From JAZKDW01 sp040387375 (GTDB taxonomy: Bacteria > Pseudomonadota > Gammaproteobacteria > Burkholderiales > Burkholderiaceae_D), in contig JAZKDW010000024.1 in NCBI GenBank assembly GCA_040387375.1, forward strand, positions 62,001 to 126,000: a stretch of 64,000 bases of DNA, written 5' to 3'. The notes beneath the pieces are model-generated. The model made no database searches and was not told the DNA's origin. It saw only the letters and a program-made list of their open reading frames with translations. The translations under genes and the position numbers were made by a program. Shown in pieces: positions 34,823 to 44,076 of the stretch. The stretch's first letter is position 1; each line of letters opens with the position of its first letter.

Positions 34823-36231
34823 GGCGTCACCGCGCCGGCCAGCGGCAGGCATACCGAAATCCACAGGCCGCCCAACTCCGATGTCCGGGCCGCCATGGTG
34901 CCATGATGGGCTTCCACGATATTGCGGCTGATCGCGAGGCCGAGGCCGGTGCCGCCGGACGCGCGGCTGCGTGACGGATCGACGCGGTAGAACCGTTCGA
35001 ACAAATGCGGCAGCATCTCTTCGGGCACACCCGGCTTGGTATCCTGGAAATCCAGTGTGATCATCTGGCTGTTCCTGCTTCTTCCTATCTGCATTATTCC
35101 GCCGGCGTCGGTATAACGCACGGCGTTTTCAAGTATGTTCGCGAACAGCTGGCGCAAACGGTCCGGGTCGGCGTTGCAGAATGCCTGCTCGCCCTCCATT
35201 ATCTGCATATCCAGCCGGATATGCTTGTGCGCCAGCTTGTCCTGGAAGGCCGGCAGCGTCATCCGCAATACCTCGATGACGTCGATCCGCTCCTTGCGAT
35301 AGGTAAGGGCGCCGACATCGGACAACGACAGCTCGTACAAGTCATCGACCAGCTTGCCGAGGATGGCGACCTCGCTTTGCAGCGACTTGATCATCTCCAT
35401 CGCCATGGGCCGCACACCGTCTTCGATCGCTTCCAGTTCGCCCTTCAGGACCGACAGCGGGGTCCGCAGTTCATGCGACACGTCGGCCATGAAGGCGCGC
35501 CGCAGCTGTTCATTCTTTTCCAGCGTCAGCGCCAGCTGGTTGAAGTCGCCGGCGAGCGTGCCGAGTTCATCGGTCGTCGATACTTTCACCCGCGTCTTGT
35601 AATCGCCGGTTGCCAGACGGTGCGTCGATGCCGCGATCCGCTTCAGCGGCGCCAGGAACATTTGCGCCAGCAGCCAGGCAACCAGCGCGGCGAGCAGGAT
35701 CGCCAGGCCGCCGATGATCCAGCTGGATGTGAACTGCTGCTCCTGGAAGCGCAGCGCCGCCCCGGTGCTGACTTGCTGGAACGGCACCAGCGTCAGCCAG
35801 CCCACCACCTTGCCGTCGACGTCGATGGACGTCATCAGCGCGCCCGGTCCCGGCCTTGGATTGCCGATCACGACCTGCTTCTGCTCGTCGAGCAGGCTGA
35901 CGCGCAAATTGAGCCCGGTGAGGTCGGACTCGGGCGGCGTACGCCGCGCGCCGGTGCGTGCTTCATCAGGCGCCGGCGGCGAGCCCGGCGGCCGGATCAG
36001 CGAAAACCAGGCGCGCGGATTGCCGCGCAAGAAATCCCAGCTGCCATTTTCCTTGTATGCCTTGATCATGCTGGGCCGGAGCATCTCGACACGCTGTGAT
36101 TCCTGTTCATTGAGATAGCCGAGGAAACCCTTGCTGAAGCTGTAGCGGTACGCGGCCGAGACAGCCACGGCGACCAGCGCGCAGCTCAGCAGAATGGCCA
36201 GGAACAGCTTGAATGTAATGCCGATTTTCAT
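34819..36231 (-). CDS. baeS: BaeS-like sensor histidine kinase
   Basis: 470 aa membrane kinase. Seen: two transmembrane segments (residues 8-27 and 171-192) with a periplasmic sensor region between them, a HAMP (residues about 193-245), H-box with His253 (VSHELRTPLS), then HATPase (LRQLFANILENAVRYT, GTGLGLAIS). Start at MKIGITFKLF was chosen over an upstream ATG because it begins directly with the membrane helix. Divergent from macA (151 bp). It likely senses envelope stress or drug exposure and phosphorylates the downstream BaeR-like protein. Confidence 0.88.
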   Translation of the reverse strand: MKIGITFKLFLAILLSCALVAVAVSAAYRYSFSKGFLGYLNEQESQRVEMLRPSMIKAYKENGSWDFLRGNPRAWFSLIRPPGSPPAPDEARTGARRTPPESDLTGLNLRVSLLDEQKQVVIGNPRPGPGALMTSIDVDGKVVGWLTLVPFQQVSTGAALRFQEQQFTSSWIIGGLAILLAALVAWLLAQMFLAPLKRIAASTHRLATGDYKTRVKVSTTDELGTLAGDFNQLALTLEKNEQLRRAFMADVSHELRTPLSVLKGELEAIEDGVRPMAMEMIKSLQSEVAILGKLVDDLYELSLSDVGALTYRKERIDVIEVLRMTLPAFQDKLAHKHIRLDMQIMEGEQAFCNADPDRLRQLFANILENAVRYTDAGGIMQIGRSRNSQMITLDFQDTKPGVPEEMLPHLFERFYRVDPSRSRASGGTGLGLAISRNIVEAHHGTMAARTSELGGLWISVCLPLAGAVTP

Positions 36232-36382
36232 GGGTCTGGAAAGGGGCTGGAAACGATGGGCCATTATAGGACGCGCTTTTCAGGCAAAACCGGCTTCTTG
36301 GCAATCTCCAACATTTCTCCTTATTTCACAGGCATTATTGCGCCATTGGAAAAGCAGAAATCTTTTTTGCAGGAGAACCCGG

Positions 36383-37624
36383 ATGACAAACGAACACAAT
36401 ACGCCCGCGGCGCCCCGCCCCCGCCTGAAGCGCAACCTCATGCTGGCCGCCATTTTCGCCGCATTGCTCATCGGCGGCGGCTTCGCGGCGAAAAGATGGT
36501 ATGGCAAGAAGAGCGCCGCACCGGTCGCCACTGTCACCGTGACTTCCGGCGATATTGAAAAAACCGTCACGTCGCTGGGCAAGCTCAAGCCCAAGGATTA
36601 TGTCGACGTCGGCACGCAGGTCTCCGGACAGCTGAAGAAAGTCGCCGTCAAGATCGGCGACCGGGTCAAGAAAGGCGACCTGATCGCCGAGATCGACGCC
36701 ACTACCTACGCCACCCGCGTGCGCACCGACCGCGCCAATATCGAGAGCCTGGGCGCGCAAATGGTGCAGCAGCAGGCTGAAGCCAATCTGGCGAAACAGC
36801 AGCTCAGCCGCAACCAGGGGCTGCTGCAGGAGCGGGCGATCAGCCAGCAAACGGTGGAAGGAAACCAGTCGGCACTGAAAGTCGCCGAGGCGAAGGTGGC
36901 GGCAACACGGGCGCAGATCAAGGCTTCGCAGGCTACGCTGGAAGGCAACATCGCCAGTCTCGGCTACACCAGGATTTATGCGCCGATGGCGGGCACGGTG
37001 GTGTCGCAGACCTCGCTGGAAGGCCAGACCGTGAACTCCAGCCAGTCCGCGCCGGTGATCGTGCGTGTCGCCAACATGGAGACGATGACGGTGTGGGCGC
37101 AGGTGGCCGAGGCCGATGTGGTCAAGGTCAAGGCGGGCACACCGGCCTATTTTGCCACTCTCGGCAATCCGGACCAGCGCTGGAAGGGCAAGGTGCGGCA
37201 GGTGATGCCGACGCCGGAAACAGTCAATGATGTCGTGTTGTACAACATCCTGGTCGATGTCGACAACAGCGACCAGCAGCTGATGTCGGACATGACTGTG
37301 CAAATTTTCTTTGTGCTCGAGCAGGCGAAGGATGTTCCGCTGGTGCCGCTGGCCGCGCTGCGGCAGCGGCCGGGTAAAGACCCGAGCATGTACAGCGCGC
37401 GGGTTCAGACCGAACAGGGCATCGAGCGGCGCACGGTGAAGGTAGGCGTCGTCAGCCGCACCAATGCGTCGGTGGTCTCCGGACTGGCTGTCGGTGACAA
37501 GGTCGTATTGCCGCAGGTCGAAGCAGGCGCGGCGCCGGGCGCGGCGCCTGGTGCCGGCGGCGGCGGTGGTGGTGCCGGCGGCCGCGGACGCGGCGGCCGG
37601 CAGGGCGGGGGCGCGCAGTTATGA
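36383..37624 (+). CDS. macA: MacA-like periplasmic membrane-fusion protein
   Basis: 413 aa membrane fusion protein. Start chosen for RBS aggag. Seen: one N-terminal membrane helix (NLMLAAIFAALLIGGGF), a lipoyl/barrel domain (GQLKKVAVKIGDRVKKGDLIAEID), a long coiled-coil hairpin around residues 105-190 (Gln/Ala rich), and a second lipoyl half (RIYAPMAGTVVSQTSLEGQTV). The C-terminus is an extremely Gly/Arg-rich tail after residue 380. MacA links the MacB ABC transporter to an outer membrane channel. Its TGA overlaps the macB ATG by 4 bp. Confidence 0.9.
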   Translation: MTNEHNTPAAPRPRLKRNLMLAAIFAALLIGGGFAAKRWYGKKSAAPVATVTVTSGDIEKTVTSLGKLKPKDYVDVGTQVSGQLKKVAVKIGDRVKKGDLIAEIDATTYATRVRTDRANIESLGAQMVQQQAEANLAKQQLSRNQGLLQERAISQQTVEGNQSALKVAEAKVAATRAQIKASQATLEGNIASLGYTRIYAPMAGTVVSQTSLEGQTVNSSQSAPVIVRVANMETMTVWAQVAEADVVKVKAGTPAYFATLGNPDQRWKGKVRQVMPTPETVNDVVLYNILVDVDNSDQQLMSDMTVQIFFVLEQAKDVPLVPLAALRQRPGKDPSMYSARVQTEQGIERRTVKVGVVSRTNASVVSGLAVGDKVVLPQVEAGAAPGAAPGAGGGGGGAGGRGRGGRQGGGAQL

Positions 37625-39576
37625 GGCCGCCCGCAAACAGCAAGGCGGTGCCGCTGCTGGCGCTGTCCGGCGTGTCGCGTTCCTATGTCAGCGGCGACTC
37701 GACCGTGCATGCGCTCGATGATGTGTCGCTGCAAATCTACCCGGGCGAATTTGTCGCCATCATGGGACAGTCCGGCTCCGGCAAGTCGACGCTGATGAAT
37801 ATCGTCGGCTGCCTGGACCAGCCGTCGAAAGGCAGCTACCAGGTTGGCGGCCGGGATGTCACCTCGCTCTCCAAAGACGAGCTGGCATCGCTGCGCCGCG
37901 ATACCTTCGGCTTCGTGTTCCAGCGCTATAACCTGTTGCCCTCGGTCTCGGCGGCCGAGAATGTGGAGCTGCCGGCAATCTATGCCGGCGATCCGAAGCG
38001 CGAGCGCATGGAACGTGCGCATGCATTGCTGGCCAAGCTGGGACTGGCTGATCGCGCCGGTCATCGGCCGACGCAGTTATCCGGCGGGCAGCAGCAGCGG
38101 GTGTCGATCGCGCGGGCGCTGATGAACGGCGCCGAAGTGATCCTGGCCGACGAGCCGACCGGCGCGCTCGACAGCCGCAGCGGCGAAGAAGTGCTGACGC
38201 TGCTGAAGGAATTGCATGCGGACGGTCATACGATCGTGCTGATTACGCATGACCCCAAGGTTGCACAGCACGCGCAGCGTGTTATCCAGATTGCCGATGG
38301 GCGTGTGCTGGAAGACTCCGGTCCGGTAGCGGGCACCGGCAGCACACCGCGCATGCAACGCAAGGAAGCGAAAAATGGCGCCTGGCTGTCCGAGCTTGCC
38401 GAAGCGGTCAAGATGGCATTACGTTCACTGCGCGGCAATATCTTCCGCAGTGCGTTGACCTTGCTCGGCGTGGTGATCGGCGTGGCCGCCGTGGTCGCCA
38501 TGCTGGCCATCGGCAATGGCAGCAAACAGCAGGTGCTCGAGCGGATCGAATCGATGGGCAGCAACCTGCTGCTGGTGTTTCCCGGCGCGCCCGGCACCCG
38601 TCCGAGCGGTGATGTCGCCACACTGTCACCGGCCGACGCCGAGGCACTGAAGGACATTCCCAATCTGTCGGTGATTTCCCCCGAGCGCAGCCTGCGCGCC
38701 ACGGTCCGCTTCGGCAATCAGGATTTCCGCACCAGCATCACCGGCGTGTGGCCGGGTTATGCGGCGACCCAGGACTGGAAGATGGCGCGCGGCAGTTTTA
38801 TTTCGCAGGCCGACGTCACCGGGTATGCGCCGGTGACGGTGCTGGGGCAAACCGTGGCGAAGAGCTTGTTTCCCGACGGCGAAGATCCGATCGGCAAGTA
38901 TGTGCTGGTGAAGAATGTGCCGTTTGAAGTGGTCGGCGTGCTGGCCGGGAAGGGCGCCAATGCCTTCGGTGCGGACATGGACAATATCGCGCTGGTGCCA
39001 TTGTCCACCGGATTTGTGCGGCTGTTCGGCAAGCAGTTCCTGAGTTCGATCAAGGTCAAGGTCAACGATGCGGAAAAGATAAGCGCGACCCAGGGCGCGA
39101 TCGAAAGCATGCTCAAGCTGCGCCATGGCACCGAGGACTTCCAGGTACGCAGCACGTCCTCATTGATGGAGACCGCGGCGGAAACCCAGAACACGCTGAC
39201 CTTGCTGCTCGGTTCGGTGGCCGCGATATCGTTGCTGGTCGGCGGCATCGGGGTGATGAACATCATGCTGGTCACTGTCACCGAACGCACGCGTGAAATC
39301 GGCGTGCGCATGGCGACCGGCGCACGCACCGCGAATATCCTGCTGCAGTTCAATACCGAGGCGCTGGTGGTGTGCGGCATCGGTGGATTGTTCGGTGTGC
39401 TGCTGGGCTTTGGGGCCGGGTTTGTTGCCCAGGCTTTCGGCATGAAGGTCGCGTTCACCACCGCGCCTGCCGTGCTGGCTTTTTTCTCGGCGGTCCTCAC
39501 CGGCCTGCTGTTCGGTTATCTGCCGGCACGCAAGGCCGCCAATCTGGACCCTGTAGTTGCACTGGCCTCGGAATAA
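37621..39576 (+). CDS. macB: MacB-like ABC transporter (ATPase fused to FtsX-type permease)
   Basis: 651 aa. Seen: ATPase with Walker A GQSGSGKS at residues 49-56, signature LSGGQQQRVSIARAL, Walker B VILADEPTGALD; then a permease with one TM near residue 275, a large periplasmic domain (about 300-525) and three C-terminal TM segments (LLLGSVAAISLLVGGIGVMN, VCGIGGLFGVLLGFGAGFVA, LAFFSAVLTGLLFGYL). This is the fused MacB layout. It acts as a mechanotransmitter exporting macrolides, peptides or siderophores from the periplasm. It is coupled to macA and followed 11 bp later by the outer-membrane factor gene. Confidence 0.93.
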   Translation: MRPPANSKAVPLLALSGVSRSYVSGDSTVHALDDVSLQIYPGEFVAIMGQSGSGKSTLMNIVGCLDQPSKGSYQVGGRDVTSLSKDELASLRRDTFGFVFQRYNLLPSVSAAENVELPAIYAGDPKRERMERAHALLAKLGLADRAGHRPTQLSGGQQQRVSIARALMNGAEVILADEPTGALDSRSGEEVLTLLKELHADGHTIVLITHDPKVAQHAQRVIQIADGRVLEDSGPVAGTGSTPRMQRKEAKNGAWLSELAEAVKMALRSLRGNIFRSALTLLGVVIGVAAVVAMLAIGNGSKQQVLERIESMGSNLLLVFPGAPGTRPSGDVATLSPADAEALKDIPNLSVISPERSLRATVRFGNQDFRTSITGVWPGYAATQDWKMARGSFISQADVTGYAPVTVLGQTVAKSLFPDGEDPIGKYVLVKNVPFEVVGVLAGKGANAFGADMDNIALVPLSTGFVRLFGKQFLSSIKVKVNDAEKISATQGAIESMLKLRHGTEDFQVRSTSSLMETAAETQNTLTLLLGSVAAISLLVGGIGVMNIMLVTVTERTREIGVRMATGARTANILLQFNTEALVVCGIGGLFGVLLGFGAGFVAQAFGMKVAFTTAPAVLAFFSAVLTGLLFGYLPARKAANLDPVVALASE

Positions 39577-39587
39577 GGAACAAAAAA

Positions 39588-40985
39588 ATGAATGGATCGA
39601 TCAGGAATCTTGTCATTGGCGGCACAATGCTGCTGGCCTTGGGCGGTTGCGCCGTCGGCACGCCTTATCAGAGGCCCGATGTGCCGATGCCGGCGCAATG
39701 GGACCAGACCGCCGTCACGGCCACCGCCACCGCAGGCAATATAAGCAGCGTGTGGTGGCAGCAGTTCGGCAGCGCCGAACTTGACCAGCTGATGGTGCAG
39801 GCGCTGGCGGCAAATCATGACCTGGCGGGCGCGGTCATCCGGATCCGGCAGGCCCGCGCAACGGCAGGCATAGTCGATGCGGCGCGCCTGCCATCGGCGG
39901 GCGTCTCGGCCGGCGGCTCGCAAAGCCGTGGCGACCAGAACGGCAACACGACGTCTTCCCAGTCCAGCCAGGTAGCGGTGACGGTCGCTTACGAGCTTGA
40001 CCTGTGGGGCGGCAAAGGCGCCGCTTCGGAAGCGGCCCGCGCATCTCTGGACGCTACCGTGTACGACAAGGAGGCCCTGGCGCTGGTGCTGCAAGCCGAG
40101 GTCGCGACCAATTATTTCCAGGCGCTGGCCCTCAAGGATCGTTTGGTCATCGCGCAAAAGAACCTGGATGCAGCCCATGAGGTCTTGCGGCTGGTCGAGC
40201 TGCGCTACAAAAGCGGCGCCAATACCGGGCTCGAGGTGTCGCAGCAGCGCACCGCGGTGCTGAGCCTGGAAGCCCAGATTCCGCAGTTGCAGCAGGACTT
40301 GCGCACCACCTTGACGGCGCTGGCGGTATTGCTTGGCCAGGCGCCGCAGAATTTTACTATTCGCGGTGAATCGCTGGCCGGCTTGCGTGTGCCGGTGATC
40401 GCGCCGTACCAGCCCGCTGCGTTGCTGGAACGGCGTCCCGACATCAGGAAGGCGGAAGCGCAGCTGGCGGCGGCCAATGCCAATGTGAGCGTCGCGCGCG
40501 CCGCGCTTTATCCGAGCGTGAACCTGTCGCTCAGCGCGGTGGCCGGCGGTGTGCTGACGTCCGGTTCGAGCTTCGTGACTTCGCTGGCGGCATCGCTGGC
40601 GCAGTCGATCTTTGACGGTGGCCGCTTGCGCGGTCAGGTTGAGCTGTCGCAGGCGCGCAAGGAGGAAGTGGTGCAGCAGTATTTACAGAGCGTGCTGACC
40701 GGATTGAAGGAAGTCCAGGACAATCTCGGCGCGACCGCGACTACCGGCGCGCGCCAGGTCCTGTTGCAGCAGGCTGCGGTGGAAGCGCAGGAAGCGTACC
40801 GCATCGCGAATGTGAAGCACGAGGCTGGCGCGAATGATTTGCTCGAACTCCTGGATAGCCAGCGCACGCGGCTGTCGGCCGAGGACAATGCGATTCAGGC
40901 GGCACTGGCGCGACTGAATGCGAGTGCGGGTTTGTATAAATCATTGGGCGGCGGTTGGTCGGGCGAGACGCGGGACCGGCGGTAG
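39588..40985 (+). CDS. NodT/TolC-family outer membrane efflux lipoprotein
   Basis: 465 aa outer-membrane factor. Start at MNGSIRNL was chosen for RBS aagga and lipoprotein signal with lipobox ALGGC (Cys21). Seen: the NodT-type N-terminus (GTPYQRPDVPMPAQW), two TolC-type helical halves with LELRYKSGANTGLEVSQQRTAVLSLE and ANVKHEAGANDLLELLDSQRT, and YELDLWGGKGA. It forms the outer membrane exit of the MacAB-like pump. Together with macA and macB it forms a full tripartite operon. Confidence 0.9.
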   Translation: MNGSIRNLVIGGTMLLALGGCAVGTPYQRPDVPMPAQWDQTAVTATATAGNISSVWWQQFGSAELDQLMVQALAANHDLAGAVIRIRQARATAGIVDAARLPSAGVSAGGSQSRGDQNGNTTSSQSSQVAVTVAYELDLWGGKGAASEAARASLDATVYDKEALALVLQAEVATNYFQALALKDRLVIAQKNLDAAHEVLRLVELRYKSGANTGLEVSQQRTAVLSLEAQIPQLQQDLRTTLTALAVLLGQAPQNFTIRGESLAGLRVPVIAPYQPAALLERRPDIRKAEAQLAAANANVSVARAALYPSVNLSLSAVAGGVLTSGSSFVTSLAASLAQSIFDGGRLRGQVELSQARKEEVVQQYLQSVLTGLKEVQDNLGATATTGARQVLLQQAAVEAQEAYRIANVKHEAGANDLLELLDSQRTRLSAEDNAIQAALARLNASAGLYKSLGGGWSGETRDRR

Positions 40986-40986
40986 T

Positions 40987-41166
40987 CCGTAGGGTGTAAT
41001 AAGCGAAGAGACTGGGAAAGTATTCGGCAGAATTTTACCGAAGAAAAAAACGGCCTCTCTGGAGGTCCCAGGATCAACGAACGACCACCGAGGAAGGGGT
41101 AAGAGACCCCCTGAAATGAGTGGATTCCGAATACTTGCACAGTCTCGAAGCGCATTACACCGTGTT
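40987..41166. repeat. Long imperfect inverted-repeat element (about 180 bp)
   Basis: Left arm 40987-41027 and right arm 41127-41166 are imperfect inverted repeats over about 40 bp; conserved blocks include gtgtaataagcgaag / cgcattacacc, agact / agtct and gtattcgg / ccgaatac. The 99 bp between contains other short dyads. It sits between the convergent outer membrane factor and DUF2726 genes. The outer motif is the same family as the 32050-32086 palindrome. Confidence 0.68.
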
Positions 41167-41193
41167 CGATCACGGATGGCACTTGCGACGCTG

Positions 41194-41724
41194 CTACGGC
41201 AGCTCGGCGTCTCTCGCAATAACGGTCGTTGTCAACGTCGACGGCGACAAGACTTCGTGGTGCAGGATCACCTCGCGGATTCTGGCGATATTCGGGATAT
41301 CCTTTGCATTCCATCGGATCAGCCTGACCTTCGCCGAGCCCAGGGCTTTTTCTTTCTTGCCGTCGGCCTCTCTCCGGTCCGGACGATCATGCGACCTGTC
41401 ATCCAGTTCAACCGCCGCCACGATGCCTGCGTCCTTTTCGCAGACGAGGAAATCGACGCTCATGCGGTTGATCCGGTTTTTCCAGGCGCGGGAATTGGCA
41501 TCCTTCCTGACGCCGAGAAATCGCGACAGCTGAACCTGAGCCAGGATCATGTGATCGGGCAAGGCGTCTTTCAGGCGGAAATAAAGCACCTGTTCAGGAT
41601 GGGTAAGCGGTTTTTTTGCATAGAATGGCCACACGTCGCCGGAGTTGCCGGTGCCGGCCTTGATTCGGAGTGCGATGAAAATCAGGACAACTACGGCGAG
41701 AACAACGAGGGCGAGGATGTTCAT
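41194..41724 (-). CDS. DUF2726-like protein with one membrane helix
   Basis: 176 aa. Seen: an N-terminal membrane helix (residues 4-22) followed by a restriction-nuclease-like DUF2726 domain with LSRFLGVRKDANSRAWKNRINRMSVDFLVCEKDAGIVAAVELDDRSHD. The DFLV…AVELDD stretch resembles a PD-(D/E)XK core. The substrate is unknown; nuclease activity in this family is inferred. The start has no clear Shine-Dalgarno sequence, and a TTG 27 bp upstream is an alternative. Confidence 0.75.
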   Translation of the reverse strand: MNILALVVLAVVVLIFIALRIKAGTGNSGDVWPFYAKKPLTHPEQVLYFRLKDALPDHMILAQVQLSRFLGVRKDANSRAWKNRINRMSVDFLVCEKDAGIVAAVELDDRSHDRPDRREADGKKEKALGSAKVRLIRWNAKDIPNIARIREVILHHEVLSPSTLTTTVIARDAELP

Positions 41725-41861
41725 GGGTCGAGGTGTCCGGAATCCTGTCAATCCGATGACTGACAGCTTGATTAAACGTCATTGAACACTACCACACGTT
41801 TCCAAAAACATACATACCAATAGTAGCGCGGCTGCTACTGCGCCGTGTAATTCCGAAAAAG

Positions 41862-41893
41862 AAAATGGACACCACAAGGGTGCCCATTTTTTT
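41862..41893 (-). terminator. Likely terminator of the PEP-CTERM gene
   Basis: Read on the minus strand: aaaaaatgggcaccc, a short loop, then a nearly complementary stretch and a T-rich run. One mismatch lies in the stem. It is about 70 bp after the stop at 41960. Confidence 0.6.
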
Positions 41894-41959
41894 ATACAGC
41901 CCTGACTTGACCAGCCAATCGCCAAACCACGGTGCGGCGGATCAGGTCAGTCCTGCGAG

Positions 41960-43045
41960 TCAGCTCCTGGCGCGGCGTGCAAACGCGACACCGAAAAGAC
42001 CCAGGGCGAGTAACATCAATGTGGCTGGCTCAGGTACCTGCTCGGTCGTTGCCAGCAGCTGTGTGCCAAGAAACACTTTCTCGTCGCCGCCATTCAAAGC
42101 ATAGTTACCGTCGCATTCAGGTTTTTTGATGGTCCCGACATTCGGAAAAGCACCTTCGGGTCCGCAACCCAAACGATAGTCCACGTGAATCGCGTAGTCG
42201 GCCAGATCGCCGCCCAGTGCAAGACTAGCCAGCAGCGCGTCAAGTTCAGGGAACACAATAGCGTATGCCGCCCGATCGCCGCCCAGGTTATGCGCATAGG
42301 TCGTGATAGCAGGATCTGCTACCGCAGGGCAGGCGACTGGAAGTCCTGTCATTGGACCGGCCGTGTATACACATACGTCACTACCGGCCCGCAGGAAATC
42401 GCGTAGGCCCGGCCCATCACCGCTAGACGAATAATTGGACACGTCGCCCAGCACCACACCGCCACCCAGAGGCGCGCCGACACCCAGAACACCCGGGCCA
42501 GCGGCAATCGGTGTGCCGTAACCGCCGCCATTGTTGGTCAGGTCGTACTGGCCGAGCAGTTCGTTGGTGCTGATTTTGGTGACTTCGATCCGGCTCCAGG
42601 CCGCCAGGTTTGCGGTCTCGCCGGATCCCGTTTCGTTATTTGCAAAGAAAAATACGATTGAATTTTTCAGCAAGTCCACCGCGCTATTGATCGCTGCCAG
42701 GCTGGCATCCCACCAGCCCACCCGATCCCACGAACCTGTCGTGCCAGGTTCATTCGTGCCGCCCATCCTGAATCCGTCAATACTGTTGGCGCTTGGTGTA
42801 TCGAACGCATCATCCATACCGGCGGTATTACCTAGCTGGCCGTTGGCGCCAAGGCCCAGCCTGGTGGTCAGTGCAATCTGACCAGGACCGGACATCACTT
42901 CCAGTCCGCTCGACGGCAGCGAATACGCGTTGCCGTCGCCGTAGGTAGTCCAGCCTGCGCCGCTAAGATCAATTGTTACCGCATGCACTGGGACCGCTCC
43001 CATACATGCCGCCATCACCGCCAATGCCAGAATATTTTTTTTCAT
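41960..43045 (-). CDS. PEP-CTERM sorting-domain protein
   Basis: 361 aa secreted protein. ATG chosen for RBS agggag. Seen: signal peptide (MKKNILALAVMAACMGAVPVHA), a ~310-residue beta-rich extracellular region with many Gly/Asn/Asp, and the C-terminal sorting signal VPEPATLMLLALGLFG followed by an Arg cluster. Exosortase-dependent PEP-CTERM proteins are surface or biofilm-matrix proteins (family knowledge). No exosortase gene is in this window. No enzymatic motif was recognised. Confidence 0.9.
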   Translation of the reverse strand: MKKNILALAVMAACMGAVPVHAVTIDLSGAGWTTYGDGNAYSLPSSGLEVMSGPGQIALTTRLGLGANGQLGNTAGMDDAFDTPSANSIDGFRMGGTNEPGTTGSWDRVGWWDASLAAINSAVDLLKNSIVFFFANNETGSGETANLAAWSRIEVTKISTNELLGQYDLTNNGGGYGTPIAAGPGVLGVGAPLGGGVVLGDVSNYSSSGDGPGLRDFLRAGSDVCVYTAGPMTGLPVACPAVADPAITTYAHNLGGDRAAYAIVFPELDALLASLALGGDLADYAIHVDYRLGCGPEGAFPNVGTIKKPECDGNYALNGGDEKVFLGTQLLATTEQVPEPATLMLLALGLFGVAFARRARS

Positions 43046-43288
43046 GATTATTTCTCCCTGATTTCGCTTCGTTGAATTTAACTTTCCGTTCTTGATTGCA
43101 ACCCCACTGTTGGTATATCGCAATACTTGTGCCAGGGAAAAATTCCTATAAGTTACAAAGACTTACAAATCCGGTTTACGAGGAAGGGAGAAAACGTGTC
43201 AAATAATCCGACAAGGCAATTGTAAAATATTGTCAAGTTGTTTCTGAGGAGTTGAAAAGCGGGAGACCTGCCGCCCGGCGCCGTCCCG

Positions 43289-43858
43289 TTACTGGCCGTC
43301 CAGCCTGATAAGGTGCTGTTCGATCTCGAACACATGCTCGTCATGTTTGCCCAGATCCCGTAGCGCATCCGCCAGCGCGGTCAGGTAATCCCGGTTGCGA
43401 CCGCTTGGTCCCGCGGATGCGGCTATTTGTCTGGCGATCTCGCGCTCTGGCGCATGTCCGAGGAAGGCGGCATTTTCCTCGGTTGCCACGTACACCAGAC
43501 CTTCGGCGCTATTACCGTCGTTAAACGTCATGTCCGTGGTAAATCGCAGGTAGCCATTTTTCTCGCGGTAATCAAGATGTTCGAACACTTGCGGTGTGAT
43601 GAGATACGCCATGCCCGCACATACGGCGCCTGCCTGCGGAATCAGGGTGAGCACCCGGCCTGGTGATTCCCTCGTGCCGCGGTGGTCATGCGAGCCTTGC
43701 CAGAATCGGCGTGTCCAGTTCGTGATGAACGCGGGGCGCCGCTCGAGATAGGGGAAATCCGCCTTGAATATCAACGAGCCGTAACCAAACAGCCAGACCG
43801 TTTTCCGGTCATCGAATTTATTCATCAGCTTGTTGACGGCGGTGGTATCGGCGGACAT
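43289..43858 (-). CDS. ChaC-like gamma-glutamylcyclotransferase
   Basis: 189 aa. Seen: the family's FGYGSLIFKADFPYLERRPAFI near residues 23-45 (YGSL phosphate-like loop), and a C-terminal YVATEENAAFLG with a central glutamate (EHLDYREKNGYLR) expected to act as the catalytic base. ChaC enzymes cleave glutathione to 5-oxoproline and Cys-Gly. Divergent from norB across 218 bp. A link between glutathione turnover and nitric oxide stress is possible but only suggested by position. Confidence 0.88.
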   Translation of the reverse strand: MSADTTAVNKLMNKFDDRKTVWLFGYGSLIFKADFPYLERRPAFITNWTRRFWQGSHDHRGTRESPGRVLTLIPQAGAVCAGMAYLITPQVFEHLDYREKNGYLRFTTDMTFNDGNSAEGLVYVATEENAAFLGHAPEREIARQIAASAGPSGRNRDYLTALADALRDLGKHDEHVFEIEQHLIRLDGQ

Positions 43859-44076
43859 TGGTGCGGCCCCAGGACATTCAGGTTGTTTGGCATTCCGGGC
43901 GACGGCAAGAACCGTGCCGCCCGGCGTTGTTACCGATTATAGATGGATTGCACCAAGATGAAGCTTTGCGGCAAGTCTGCGTGCTGTACCATGGCAAGCA
44001 TTCTTCATGAGACGGAGCGCGCGGGATCTCCCTGCGCCTCGGCGGAACAAAACAATTATAAAAACAGGAGATCGTC

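Noticed and set aside
43940..44076. NsrR or FNR/NnrR box upstream of norB
   Set aside because: aagatgaagc near 43976 resembles one NsrR half-site, but no second half or FNR-type TTGAT-N4-ATCAA was found.
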